Source of the DNA: Fibrobacter sp. UWB11
Lineage (GTDB): Bacteria; Fibrobacterota; Fibrobacteria; Fibrobacterales; Fibrobacteraceae
Assembly (NCBI RefSeq): GCF_900143015.1
Contig: NZ_FSRT01000002.1
Span: 1 to 64,000 of the forward strand
DNA length: 64,000 nucleotides
Reading direction: 5' to 3'
Below the pieces are notes generated by a model, which was not told where the DNA came from, made no database searches, and saw only the letters and a list, made by a program, of their open reading frames with translations. Shown here in pieces: positions 55,171 to 63,428 of this stretch. Positions within the stretch are counted from its first letter, which is position 1; each line of letters starts with the position of its first letter. A program made the position numbers and the translations under genes.

Positions 55171-56943
55171 TTAAGCTTCAGCTTCTTCGGACTTTTCAGC
55201 CTTCTTCTTGGAAGCCTTCTTCTTCGGAGCAACAGCTTCGCCAATCGTGGTGCCGTTTTCGCCCGGCTTGTGGGAGTCCATCCAAGCCTTGAGTTCAGCG
55301 GATTCACGGTTCTTGAAGTAGTCAACAACGGAGAGATAGATCTTGCGGTTGTTCTGGTCGATTTCAGTGACAACAGCCGGAACTTCGTCGCCAACCTTGA
55401 ATGCATCGGCCGGAACCTTGATGTATTCAGCGGTGAGCTTGGAGACCGGGATGAAGCCTTCGATACCGTCAGCGAGTTCAACCACGACGCCGCGGTCGAG
55501 CATGCGAACGATCTTGCCCTTGACTTCAGAGTCAACCGGGTAGGTGGAATCGATAGAATCCCACGGGTCTTCGGTGAGGTGCTTCATGGAGAGAGAAATG
55601 CGGCGCTTTTCCTTATCGACGGCGAGAACGACGCATTCAACCTTGTCACCCTTCTTGACCATTTCGTTCGGGTGGGTGATCTTCTTGGTCCAGGACATGT
55701 CAGAGACGTGGATGAGACCATCAACACCTTCCTTGATTTCGACGAATGCGCCGAAGGAAGCGATGTTGCGGATTTCACCGACGACACGTGCGCCCGGCGG
55801 AAGTTCGGTTTCGATAGAATCCCACGGATCAGATTCGAGCTGCTTCATGCCGAGAGAGATACGTTCTGCATCTTCTTCAACCTTGAGAACAACAGCTTCG
55901 ACTTCCTGACCGACGGTGAGGATTTTGGACGGGTGCTTGACGTGCTGGGTCCAGGACATTTCAGAAACGTGGATGAGACCTTCAACACCGCTGTCGAGTT
56001 CGACGAATGCACCGTAATCAGTGATGGAAACAACCTTACCCTTAACGATAGCGCCTTCCGGATAACGTTCGGCGATATCCTTCCACGGATGCGGCTTAAG
56101 CTGCTTCATGCCGAGAGAGATGCGTTCCTTCTTGTCGTTGAAGTCGAGAACCATGACTTCGACTTCCTGACCGAGCTGGAGCATTTCGGACGGGTGGTTG
56201 ATGCGCTTGTAGCTCATGTCGGTGATGTGGAGGAGGCCATCTACGCCGCCAAGGTCGATGAATGCACCGAAGTCGGTGATGTTCTTGACGATACCCTTGC
56301 GGACCTGGTTCTTCTCGAGAGTTTCGAGAACGTCGCCACGCTGCTTGTTGCGTTCTTCTTCGAGAACAACACGGCGAGAAACGACGATGTTGCGACGAGC
56401 CTTGTTGACCTTGATAACCTTGAGGTCGAATTCCTGGCCGATAAGAGCGTTGATGTCCGGAATCTGACGGAGGTCGATCTGAGAGCCCGGGAGGAAGGCA
56501 TCGATACCAAAGAGGTCGACGACAACGCCGCCCTTGATGCGCTTCGTGAGAGTGCCGCGTACGACTTCGTTGTTTTCGAATGCAGCGTGGATGCGATCCC
56601 ACACGCGAACGAAGTCAGCCTTCTGCTTGGAGAGGATGAGGCGACCGTCTTCGTCTTCGAGCTTTTCGACGAACACTTCGATTTCGGAACCGAGTTCGAG
56701 AGAATCAGTATCCTTGAATTCGGCGCGATCAATAACGCCTTCGGACTTGTAGTTCACGTCGACGAGAACTTCCTGTTCGTTCACCTGGCTAATCTTACCC
56801 GTGACGAGCTTGCCCTGTTCGAGGCAGCCCATGCCGGCATAGACGTCAGCGTTGGCCTTGCGGAAGTCCGGGGAGCATTCACCCTGAGCGGCGAGAATTT
56901 CTTCGAGATCTTCTTGAGTTCCGAATTTGAGATTTTGAGACAT
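55171..56943 (-). CDS. rpsA: 30S ribosomal protein S1
   Basis: Six S1 (OB-fold) repeats are visible, each with GxVxxIxDFGAFVxL-type strands (for example GIVKNITDFGAFIDL, GKVVSITDYGAFVEL, GEIRNIASFGAFVEI). The 590 aa end in a basic/acidic tail (KKKASKKKAEKSEEAEA). It delivers mRNA to the ribosome and can start translation of leaders lacking Shine-Dalgarno sequences. Its own ATG lacks one, as is common for rpsA. cmk lies 36 bp upstream, the classical cmk-rpsA pair. Confidence 0.97.
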   Translation of the reverse strand: MSQNLKFGTQEDLEEILAAQGECSPDFRKANADVYAGMGCLEQGKLVTGKISQVNEQEVLVDVNYKSEGVIDRAEFKDTDSLELGSEIEVFVEKLEDEDGRLILSKQKADFVRVWDRIHAAFENNEVVRGTLTKRIKGGVVVDLFGIDAFLPGSQIDLRQIPDINALIGQEFDLKVIKVNKARRNIVVSRRVVLEEERNKQRGDVLETLEKNQVRKGIVKNITDFGAFIDLGGVDGLLHITDMSYKRINHPSEMLQLGQEVEVMVLDFNDKKERISLGMKQLKPHPWKDIAERYPEGAIVKGKVVSITDYGAFVELDSGVEGLIHVSEMSWTQHVKHPSKILTVGQEVEAVVLKVEEDAERISLGMKQLESDPWDSIETELPPGARVVGEIRNIASFGAFVEIKEGVDGLIHVSDMSWTKKITHPNEMVKKGDKVECVVLAVDKEKRRISLSMKHLTEDPWDSIDSTYPVDSEVKGKIVRMLDRGVVVELADGIEGFIPVSKLTAEYIKVPADAFKVGDEVPAVVTEIDQNNRKIYLSVVDYFKNRESAELKAWMDSHKPGENGTTIGEAVAPKKKASKKKAEKSEEAEA

Positions 56944-56979
56944 ATTAGTTAATTGGGTTGTGGTAACAAAGGATTCAGG

Positions 56980-57648
56980 CTACGCCACTACACCTACGTA
57001 GTCGAGAATCTTTTGAACCTGTTGTTCGATTGAGATGTGTGTAGTGTCAATTTCAATAGCATCGTCCGCCTTCTTTAACGGGGCGGTCGCACGAGAGGAG
57101 TCCAGGCGGTCGCGTTCGACCAAATTGTTAAGGACTTCTTCGAGGGTAACTTTTTCGCCTTTTTCAAGGAGTTCCTTGTAGCGGCGTTCGGCGCGGACCT
57201 TCACGTCCGTCACCATGAAAAACTTGTACTTCGCGTCGGGGAAAACGACCGTTCCGATATCGCGGCCATCCAGAATGCAGCTCTGCTTCTTGCCGATTTC
57301 GCGCTGCTGCTTGGTCATCGCGGCGCGGACCGACGGGAGGGCGCAGTAGATGCTCACATTGCTCGATACGCGCATGCCACGGATTTCAGATTCGCGGCAG
57401 ACACCGTTAATGAGGATGTGGTTTTCGGAATCGAACCCGAGCGTGAGGTTAGAGAGCAATTCGTCCATTGCCGGGCCTTCTTCAGCAGCAAGGCCAGCAT
57501 CGAGAGCGGCAAGCGTCACGGCGCGGTACATCGCACCTGTGTCGAGGTAGGTAATGCCCAATTTCTTTGCAATAATCTTTGCAGTGGTACTCTTGCCAGT
57601 GCCAGAACCCCCATCAAGGGCAATAACGAATTGTTCAGAATTACTCAT
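56980..57648 (-). CDS. cmk: Cytidylate kinase
   Basis: Phosphorylates CMP and dCMP with ATP. P-loop DGGSGTGKSTTAK, the DTGAMYRAV CMP-binding motif and DGRDIGTVVFPDA are all present. 222 aa is normal. It begins the cmk-rpsA operon. A TATCTT box lies 11 nt before the ATG, without a Shine-Dalgarno, and AGTAGGC heptamers lie immediately upstream. Confidence 0.96.
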   Translation of the reverse strand: MSNSEQFVIALDGGSGTGKSTTAKIIAKKLGITYLDTGAMYRAVTLAALDAGLAAEEGPAMDELLSNLTLGFDSENHILINGVCRESEIRGMRVSSNVSIYCALPSVRAAMTKQQREIGKKQSCILDGRDIGTVVFPDAKYKFFMVTDVKVRAERRYKELLEKGEKVTLEEVLNNLVERDRLDSSRATAPLKKADDAIEIDTTHISIEQQVQKILDYVGVVA

Positions 57649-57669
57649 GAGTGGGGCATAAGATAGAAA

Positions 57670-57692
57670 AAGTAGGCAGTAGGCAGAAGGCC
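57670..57692. repeat. AGTAGGC heptamer repeat upstream of cmk
   Basis: AGTAGGC AGTAGGC AGAAGGC, three tandem 7-mers directly upstream of the TATCTT box of cmk. Confidence 0.6.
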
Positions 57693-57737
57693 GTTGACAG
57701 TAAATGTAAGCGAAAAAGCCCCTTATTTGCCCCTTTT

Positions 57738-58172
57738 TTAATAGTAGTAGTCGTAATCTCGGTAATAGTAGTAAGCTCTGCCCTCGTAACTATCAATATA
57801 GACGAGCTCGGAGCCATCTTCATAGATAGTCATCCTTACATCGTCCCCTACAAAATCATAATAGCGATCCCCATGATCATAACCCACATCGTACTCACCC
57901 GGATCGTAATACGAGCATTCACCATCGACGCAAAGAGTTACATAACCATCGCGAGTCACCTGCAAACGCGCCCCCACAGACGGAGACAAGGAGTAATAAT
58001 CGGTACAGTCGTAAGAGCCAAAGGAATCATAACGACAGTCAACCCCATAATAGTAACGGTAACTTCTGTTGATTGAGGCGCCACCGTCATTAGGGCCAAC
58101 ACTCCAATCCCCACCACAAGCCACAAGAGCAAGGGCAATCAGCAAAAACGGAAGAGCAGAGAATCTTTTCAT
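57738..58172 (-). CDS. Small tyrosine-rich lipoprotein
   Basis: 144 aa with lipobox LVAC (Cys about 19). The mature part is unusually rich in Tyr, Asp and Gly and ends DYDYYY. No domain is recognised. AGGAG lies 7 nt before the ATG. The next gene upstream is another lipoprotein, separated by a terminator, so this one needs its own promoter. The function is unknown; exposure at the cell envelope is expected. Confidence 0.75.
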   Translation of the reverse strand: MKRFSALPFLLIALALVACGGDWSVGPNDGGASINRSYRYYYGVDCRYDSFGSYDCTDYYSLSPSVGARLQVTRDGYVTLCVDGECSYYDPGEYDVGYDHGDRYYDFVGDDVRMTIYEDGSELVYIDSYEGRAYYYYRDYDYYY

Positions 58173-58189
58173 GGGGCACTCCTAAAAAA

Positions 58190-58214
58190 AATCCCTCGAA
58201 CATGTCGAGGGATT
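58190..58214 (-). terminator. Terminator of the 58248-58847 lipoprotein gene
   Basis: A perfect 10-bp stem AATCCCTCGA / TCGAGGGATT with a 5-nt loop, followed on the minus strand by a T8 run. Confidence 0.85.
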
Positions 58215-58247
58215 ATAATCTACAAAAATTGAACTCAGACGATTCGA

Positions 58248-58847
58248 TTACCTGTAAGAACCATTGTAGGTTTCTTCGGTCGTGCCATCGTCACGGGTTG
58301 CTTCCGGAGCGAGGAGTTCACCGGTGCTGCCATACTTACGCTTTTCGTCGTCGGTAAGGCGGTTGGTGAGAACTTCGACCTGCTGTTCCTGGTGAGCAGT
58401 AGCTTCTTCTTCCTGAAGAATCTTCTGACCTTCTTCAAGACGGCGCTTGATGCGATCGTCTTCCATCTGCTTCAGGTTCGTACCGACCTTAGCCTGATCT
58501 TCAGAAACCTTGTAGCGTTCGTTGGTTTCGTCCATCACAGCCTTGATACCCACGAGACGGCCATCGCTATCGACGCTAAGTCCGGCCTTGCGGAGTGTAG
58601 AAAGCGGAAGACGGCTTGCTGCAGTCTGGTATTCCGGCAAAAATTCATAGCCGTCCGAAGTGCCAATCAGGCGTGCTTCGTCCGGAGTCACATAGTTAAG
58701 AGCTTCTTGCCAGCGAGAGCTCTGGACACTAGAGGTAAACGACACGAGGGCATTATCCAAAGCCTCGCCATTATCTTCCTGCGGGGTGCCAGCGCAACCC
58801 AAAAGGAACAAACTCATTGCAGACAAAAGAACTAATAATTTTTTCAT
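58248..58847 (-). CDS. Lipoprotein with helical, charged C-terminus
   Basis: From the ATG at 58847 (GGAGG 8 nt upstream) it has 199 aa and lipobox LLGC (Cys about 17). The N-terminal mature part (about 25-75, SRWQEALNYVTPDEARLI) looks like a small alpha/beta domain of the kind that follows lipoprotein signals. A highly charged coiled-coil-like helix follows (about 115-170) and a polar tail. The function is unknown. A longer frame back to 58886 lacks a ribosome site and would spoil the signal peptide. Confidence 0.8.
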   Translation of the reverse strand: MKKLLVLLSAMSLFLLGCAGTPQEDNGEALDNALVSFTSSVQSSRWQEALNYVTPDEARLIGTSDGYEFLPEYQTAASRLPLSTLRKAGLSVDSDGRLVGIKAVMDETNERYKVSEDQAKVGTNLKQMEDDRIKRRLEEGQKILQEEEATAHQEQQVEVLTNRLTDDEKRKYGSTGELLAPEATRDDGTTEETYNGSYR

Positions 58848-58993
58848 GGGGTACTCCTCCGAAAAAAATCCTATCAAAATATACACATATTTCTCACATT
58901 TTTTTTAAGTTGTTCCGTTTTTTACTTAAAATGTACCCAAATTCGGCATTTTGCGATTTATCCCCCTATCTTTTTCTACATTACCTCTACCGT

Positions 58994-60211
58994 ATGAATG
59001 AAGTCAATTCTCAGTCTGAAGAAATCAATAAAACCGTAACGGGTGATAAGTCCGACGTTTACCGTATCCACACCAAAGACAACAGAGAAATCGTCCTCGT
59101 CGGGACCGCCCACATTTCGCAAGTATCCAAAGATCTTGTTCATGAAACCATCGAAACCGAATCCCCGGACACCGTCTGCGTGGAACTCGACGAAGGCCGT
59201 CTCAAGTCCATCCAAGACCCGAACCGTTGGAAGAATACAGACCTGAGAGACGTCATCCGCAAAAAGCAACTCGCCACCCTCATTGCAAACCTTGTTCTCG
59301 GCTCTTACCAAAAGCGCATGGGCGCACAGACAGGAGTCAAACCGGGTTCCGAACTGAAGGAAGCGGTCGACGTTGCAAACGAAAAAAATATTCCCATCGT
59401 GCTCGCGGACCGCGATATCAAGATCACGCTCAAACGAACCTGGGCCTGCACTCCGTGGTACCGTAAGTTCAACTTGCTCGGCGGGCTATTCGCAAGCATT
59501 TTCGACAAAACCGAGATTAGCGAAGAAGAACTCCAGAGAATCAAGGAGAAGGACGCCCTCAACTCCATGATGCAGGAGTTCGGAAAGACGTTCCCCGAAG
59601 TTAAGCAAGTGCTCATCGACGAACGCGACCAGTTCCTCGCAAGCAAAATCAAGAACGCTCCAGGCGACAAGGTCGTGGCTGTTGTGGGCGCAGGGCACAT
59701 GCGCGGCATCGCAAGCATCATCGAAGAAGACAAGGAACTGCCGAGCGAGGAATCCATTTCTGTCATCCCGAAGGGAACGGCCATCTGGAAGATCATCGGT
59801 TGGACCATCACGCTCGCAATTATCGCAAGCATCGTGCTCGTTGGCTATTTCGCAGGAATCGAGAAGGCCGGACAGTTGAGCCTGCAGTGGGCCATGCTGA
59901 CTGGCGGTGGCGCCATGCTCGGTGCAATCATCGCAGGTGGCCATCCGTTGACCGTACTTGTGGCGCTGGTCATGGCTCCGTTTACGGGGCTTACACCGCT
60001 TATCGGCGTCGGATTCTTTACAGCACTGACGCAGGTTTACGTACGACCGCCGCGCGTCTCCGAAATGGAAACACTAACAGACGACATTTGGCAGGTCAAG
60101 CGCTGGTGGAAGAACCGCGTGACGAGAGTCATCCTCTGCTTCTTGTGCCCAGGCATTCCGGCCATCATCGGAAAGATTCTCGCCATACTCAAGATTTATC
60201 AGGCGTTCTAG
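58994..60211 (+). CDS. TraB/PrgY family membrane protein
   Basis: 405 aa. The N-terminal TraB domain has VGTAHIS (residues 36-42), VCVELDEGRL and VVGAGHMRGI, the conserved His/Glu residues proposed to form a metallopeptidase-like site (Tiki/TraB/PrgY superfamily). Four or more C-terminal helices (about 255-400) anchor it. In enterococci PrgY limits a peptide pheromone; a role here is unknown. The start is the ATG at 58994. A frame running back to 58817 would overlap the divergent lipoprotein promoter. No Shine-Dalgarno is seen. Confidence 0.85.
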   Translation: MNEVNSQSEEINKTVTGDKSDVYRIHTKDNREIVLVGTAHISQVSKDLVHETIETESPDTVCVELDEGRLKSIQDPNRWKNTDLRDVIRKKQLATLIANLVLGSYQKRMGAQTGVKPGSELKEAVDVANEKNIPIVLADRDIKITLKRTWACTPWYRKFNLLGGLFASIFDKTEISEEELQRIKEKDALNSMMQEFGKTFPEVKQVLIDERDQFLASKIKNAPGDKVVAVVGAGHMRGIASIIEEDKELPSEESISVIPKGTAIWKIIGWTITLAIIASIVLVGYFAGIEKAGQLSLQWAMLTGGGAMLGAIIAGGHPLTVLVALVMAPFTGLTPLIGVGFFTALTQVYVRPPRVSEMETLTDDIWQVKRWWKNRVTRVILCFLCPGIPAIIGKILAILKIYQAF

Positions 60212-60249
60212 TTTAGTAGGCGTCAGGAATTAGGTTTTAGGGATTAGGA
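60210..60249. repeat. TTAGG-type heptamer repeat
   Basis: TAGTTTAGTAGGCGTCAGGA followed by ATTAGGTTTTAGGGATTAGG directly at the TraB-like stop codon, a variant of the heptamer family. Confidence 0.45.
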
Positions 60250-60258
60250 AATTTGTAC

Positions 60259-60290
60259 AAAAAGTCCGCTAGAAAACGCGGACTTTTTTA
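60259..60290. terminator. Bidirectional terminator between TraB-like gene and integrase
   Basis: AAAAAGTCCGC / GCGGACTTTTT with an 8-nt loop serves both convergent genes. Confidence 0.8.
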
Positions 60291-60302
60291 GTTTGTATAA
60301 AT

Positions 60303-61133
60303 TTACCACGTCACCACCTTATTCACAACTTCACGTTGTTCACTTGCAGTCTGGCGCAAATATATACGTGTAGTTTCGATATGTTCGTGCCCCATAAGGT
60401 CAGCAAGCAAAGCGATGTCGTTTCGTTTTTCCAGAAAGTTCTTAGCAAACCGGTGGCGAAACGAATGTGGATAAATGACGGCTTCATCTAGGCCATATTT
60501 CTTTGCGAACGTTTTCAGTTGCGAGGCAATCCCCCGCGGGGTAATCTGCTTGCCAAAACGATTCAAGAAAAGGTATCCACTCGACCGTCCATCCTTCGCA
60601 AGCCATTTCAAAGCTTCTTTTTGCAAAGTCTCAGGAATGTAGAGCCGACGCAACTTTCCACCTTTTCCGTAGATGTCAAAAAATCCGCACTCGACATGCT
60701 CCACTTTGAGTTTCACAAGTTCCCCTACACGGGCTCCCGTCGCCGATAGAAACCACACGACAAAATACCACTTAGTCTGACCATCTTGCAATAGACTAGT
60801 TTTCAAAAATTTGTAATCGGCATCGCTAATGACATTTTCCAGAAAACTTTTTTGCTGAACCTTGACATTCTTGATCCGTAACTTCGATTTGCCTGCAAAA
60901 TCCAAATACTTGTTGATGCCCTGAATTCGCAAATTAACAGTTTTGGGTTTGTAATTTTCTAAAAGAAAACTCTTATAATCAGCCAGCGACTTACGACCGA
61001 ACCGTCCGAAATGCGACTTGAAGAAGTCCGCTGTCCAGCAATACGAATCCATCGTATTGACAGCAAGGTTCTGCCCTTCCAGATACTGGTAAAACGAAGG
61101 TCTTTCTGCAAGGTAGAAAACGGAGCAGATCAT
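60303..61133 (-). CDS. Tyrosine recombinase (integrase), candidate hsdS invertase
   Basis: 276 aa: a SAM-like N-terminal core-binding domain (about 10-82) and a catalytic domain. The catalytic set is R135 (GARVGELVKL), K160 region (GKGGKLRRLY), H223-x-x-R226 (HSFRHRF), H249 (LMGHEHIETT) and nucleophile Y258. All are present. Its ATG overlaps the stop of the ORF6N gene (ATGA), so both come from one transcript. Given an inverted repeat in the neighbouring hsdS pair, it most likely drives DNA inversion there (inference), as invertases do at other type I loci. Confidence 0.9.
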   Translation of the reverse strand: MICSVFYLAERPSFYQYLEGQNLAVNTMDSYCWTADFFKSHFGRFGRKSLADYKSFLLENYKPKTVNLRIQGINKYLDFAGKSKLRIKNVKVQQKSFLENVISDADYKFLKTSLLQDGQTKWYFVVWFLSATGARVGELVKLKVEHVECGFFDIYGKGGKLRRLYIPETLQKEALKWLAKDGRSSGYLFLNRFGKQITPRGIASQLKTFAKKYGLDEAVIYPHSFRHRFAKNFLEKRNDIALLADLMGHEHIETTRIYLRQTASEQREVVNKVVTW

Positions 61134-62179
61134 AACAAGTTCTCAAACACGGCATGGTAAATCGAAACATCATCCAACTGAACAATAGACGTAATCTTGT
61201 TCCCGGCATCTTTGGAAGATGCTCCGCAGTGGAATATTTTTTCGTTCTTTGAACCAAAATCAAGCAGTATATAGCGGTCATGAAATATATTTCCGGCTGT
61301 TTTCGGATCTTCAAGCACAACATCTGGGCGCGCGGCCCTAAAATCAGCCAGCATGTTCTCGGTCAACCGGGTTCTTCCATATTGATCACTGAAAATCGTA
61401 ATGACAATACCCTTGGCGACATTCCGCAGTAAATCTAAAGTCTTGACATCCACATAATTGTCGATAATGACCACCGACTTCTTTGCCATACCATAAATTT
61501 GCGCGTACGCAACATCGGCTTCAAGTTTCTGTCCGTTCAAAATCAAGAAGTGCTTAAACATCGAAGGATCAATGAAGTTTTCCATAACCTTTTGCAAATC
61601 AGACTTCATTGCAAAAACATCCGTGCGGGTTTCGGCAAGTTCTCCACGAATTTCTGCAACTTCCCTTGTATTTTGAACCATATAAGAGGAAATTTGCGGA
61701 CTATTGCCCACGTTGAGCAACTGCATGTTCTCGGAAACAATGTAGTCCTTCATCTGCTTGAAAAGGCGAATCAGAGCCTTGCTTTGAGCTATAGCCTGTT
61801 CCCCCTTGAGGACCGTCATGAGCATATAAATACCCTGTTCGGTAAAGGCAAACGGCATTTTTCGCAAGCCGCCCCAACTTGAAGTCAAAAATTTTGACTT
61901 CAAGTCTGATGCCGGATGCAGGGATATAAGATTTGCAAGTTCATTGCGGTCAAGCTGAAACCGAAAATCATCGTCAAACTTTTCAATATTATTTTTGACC
62001 TGCTGGTTAAAAACCTTTTTGTCATACCCATAAATTTCCGCCAAGTCGGAATCCAACATCACCTTGAGACCACGAATCGTGTAGATTCTGGATTTCAGGA
62101 AATTTTCGTCTATCAGGGAGAAATCGTTTTTGCCGACTGCTTTTGATGCGGTTAATGCCGGTGCTTCTTGCTTGCTCAT
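61130..62179 (-). CDS. ORF6N domain DNA-binding protein
   Basis: 349 aa. The N-terminal ORF6N (KilA-N-related) domain covers about 20-110: IYTIRGLKVMLDSDLAEIYGYDKKVFNQQVKNN in order, then FRFQLDRNEL, SWGGLRKMPFAFTEQGIYML. The C-terminal half (about 215-345) is a separate alpha/beta domain (VVIIDNYVDVKTLDLLRNV, HDRYILLDF) resembling the phospholipase-D/nuclease-like domains found behind ORF6N. Such proteins are common passengers of type I restriction loci and phages. It is coupled to the integrase by ATGA. Confidence 0.85.
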   Translation of the reverse strand: MSKQEAPALTASKAVGKNDFSLIDENFLKSRIYTIRGLKVMLDSDLAEIYGYDKKVFNQQVKNNIEKFDDDFRFQLDRNELANLISLHPASDLKSKFLTSSWGGLRKMPFAFTEQGIYMLMTVLKGEQAIAQSKALIRLFKQMKDYIVSENMQLLNVGNSPQISSYMVQNTREVAEIRGELAETRTDVFAMKSDLQKVMENFIDPSMFKHFLILNGQKLEADVAYAQIYGMAKKSVVIIDNYVDVKTLDLLRNVAKGIVITIFSDQYGRTRLTENMLADFRAARPDVVLEDPKTAGNIFHDRYILLDFGSKNEKIFHCGASSKDAGNKITSIVQLDDVSIYHAVFENLL

Positions 62180-62273
62180 ATACTACCTCACTCCGTTTAC
62201 AACGCAAAAAAAACAGATTACTGCACAAATATACACTATTTTGAAAATTTGTCAAGAGGTTTGGAGATTTTTA

Positions 62274-62882
62274 TTGAAAAAAAATGTGAGGCATAACCCC
62301 CATTATGAGAAGTTGACCGATATTCCCTTTGAAATCCCTGATTCCTGGGAGTGGGTAAAGTTGGGGAATATATGTACAATTTCGTCTGCAAAGCGAGTTC
62401 TAAAGGAAGATTGGAAAGAAACAGGAATACCCTTTTATCGTGCTAGAGAAATCGCTCAGTTAGCCAATGGTGAAATTGTAAAAGACGATTTGTTCATAAC
62501 CAAAGAATTGTATGAATCACTGAAAGATTTATATGGTGTTCCTCAAACGGGTGATATATTGATGTCAGCAGTGGGGACTATCGGAAAAACATATATTGTG
62601 AACAAAGACGATTGTTTTTATTACAAAGACGCAAGTGTTATTTGTTTAAAGAAAAAACATGCAGACATTTCATCAAAATATTTAAAAATGCTTTTTTCTA
62701 GTAATTACTTGCAAAAACAAATGTTCGCCAATTCCAACGGAACAACGGTGGATACGATAACAATATCTGTTGCGCAAGGATATACAATTCCTTTCCCGCC
62801 GTTGGCAGAGCAGAAAAGAATCGTGGATAAGATTGATGAAATCTTTAAGTCGTTAGACGAGATTTCTCTCCATTTGGTCTAG
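62274..62882 (+). CDS. Half type I restriction specificity subunit (alternative recognition domain, opposed)
   Basis: Only one target-recognition domain is present: NPHYEKLTDIPFEIPDSWEW at the start, a variable region (about 30-165), then IPFPPLAEQKRIVDKIDEIF. A TTG at 62274 with GGAG 7 nt upstream could start a 202-aa product, but it may be a silent cassette. It opens at a 20-bp sequence repeated in inverse orientation in the full hsdS opposite. After inversion this domain would be joined in frame to the hsdS N-terminal half. Its last 30 bp overlap the 3' end of hsdS. Confidence 0.85.
   Translation: MKKNVRHNPHYEKLTDIPFEIPDSWEWVKLGNICTISSAKRVLKEDWKETGIPFYRAREIAQLANGEIVKDDLFITKELYESLKDLYGVPQTGDILMSAVGTIGKTYIVNKDDCFYYKDASVICLKKKHADISSKYLKMLFSSNYLQKQMFANSNGTTVDTITISVAQGYTIPFPPLAEQKRIVDKIDEIFKSLDEISLHLV
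62293..62312 (+). repeat. Inverted repeat, left copy, of the hsdS invertible segment
   Basis: The 20-bp sequence ATAACCCCCATTATGAGAAG encodes (H)NPHYEK in the half-hsdS. An identical sequence in reverse orientation lies at 63429-63448. Confidence 0.9.
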
Positions 62883-63428
62883 TGTAGAAAACAACTCTTC
62901 AATCTTTGCGACAATCCGAGATTGCTCATTAAGTGGTGGTAATGGAATTTGACACCGTTGAATTATTTCAAGAGTGAGGTTTGGAATAGATGTAACTTTT
63001 GTTTGGTTTAATAACAACTCTTGTATAAAAGACGAATTAAGAGCGTATACCACATATTTTAAGAAATCATCTTTTTTTAAATAAAGACGGACAATGGAAA
63101 TGGCTTGGTTTGTATTAAGTGGCAAATCTGATTTATGAACGATAGCTGTTCGTCCTAACGAACCTGCAATTGTAATAAGTATATCCCCTTCTTTAATAAT
63201 AGATCGCGCGAGAAAACCTTGATGGGTTGCGGAATCTATAAATTTCATATTCGAGGAATTAATTTTTAGCATTCCAGGAATGTTTTCTGCGCGAATAAAA
63301 CCGACACCGTTGTCTATATAAGCGACATTTCCCCCGCGTGGAGTTGTTCCTTTTGTAATTAAAGAAGAAAGACTACCCAAAGCAACCCAATACCAATTTT
63401 CGGGTATTTCGAAAGGTTCGTCCTCTAT
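62313..63428. mobile_element. Predicted invertible segment (hsdS phase-variation switch)
   Basis: The 1116 bp between the two inverse 20-bp repeats contain two alternative recognition domains facing each other, ending in a 30-bp overlap. Inversion at the repeats keeps the frame on both sides and swaps which domain is fused to the promoter-bearing hsdS. A tyrosine recombinase gene lies 1.2 kb to the left. Confidence 0.75.

Noticed and set aside
55270-56952. 560-codon plus-strand open frame opposite rpsA
   Set aside because: Antisense to six clear S1 repeats; its own apparent repetition mirrors them.
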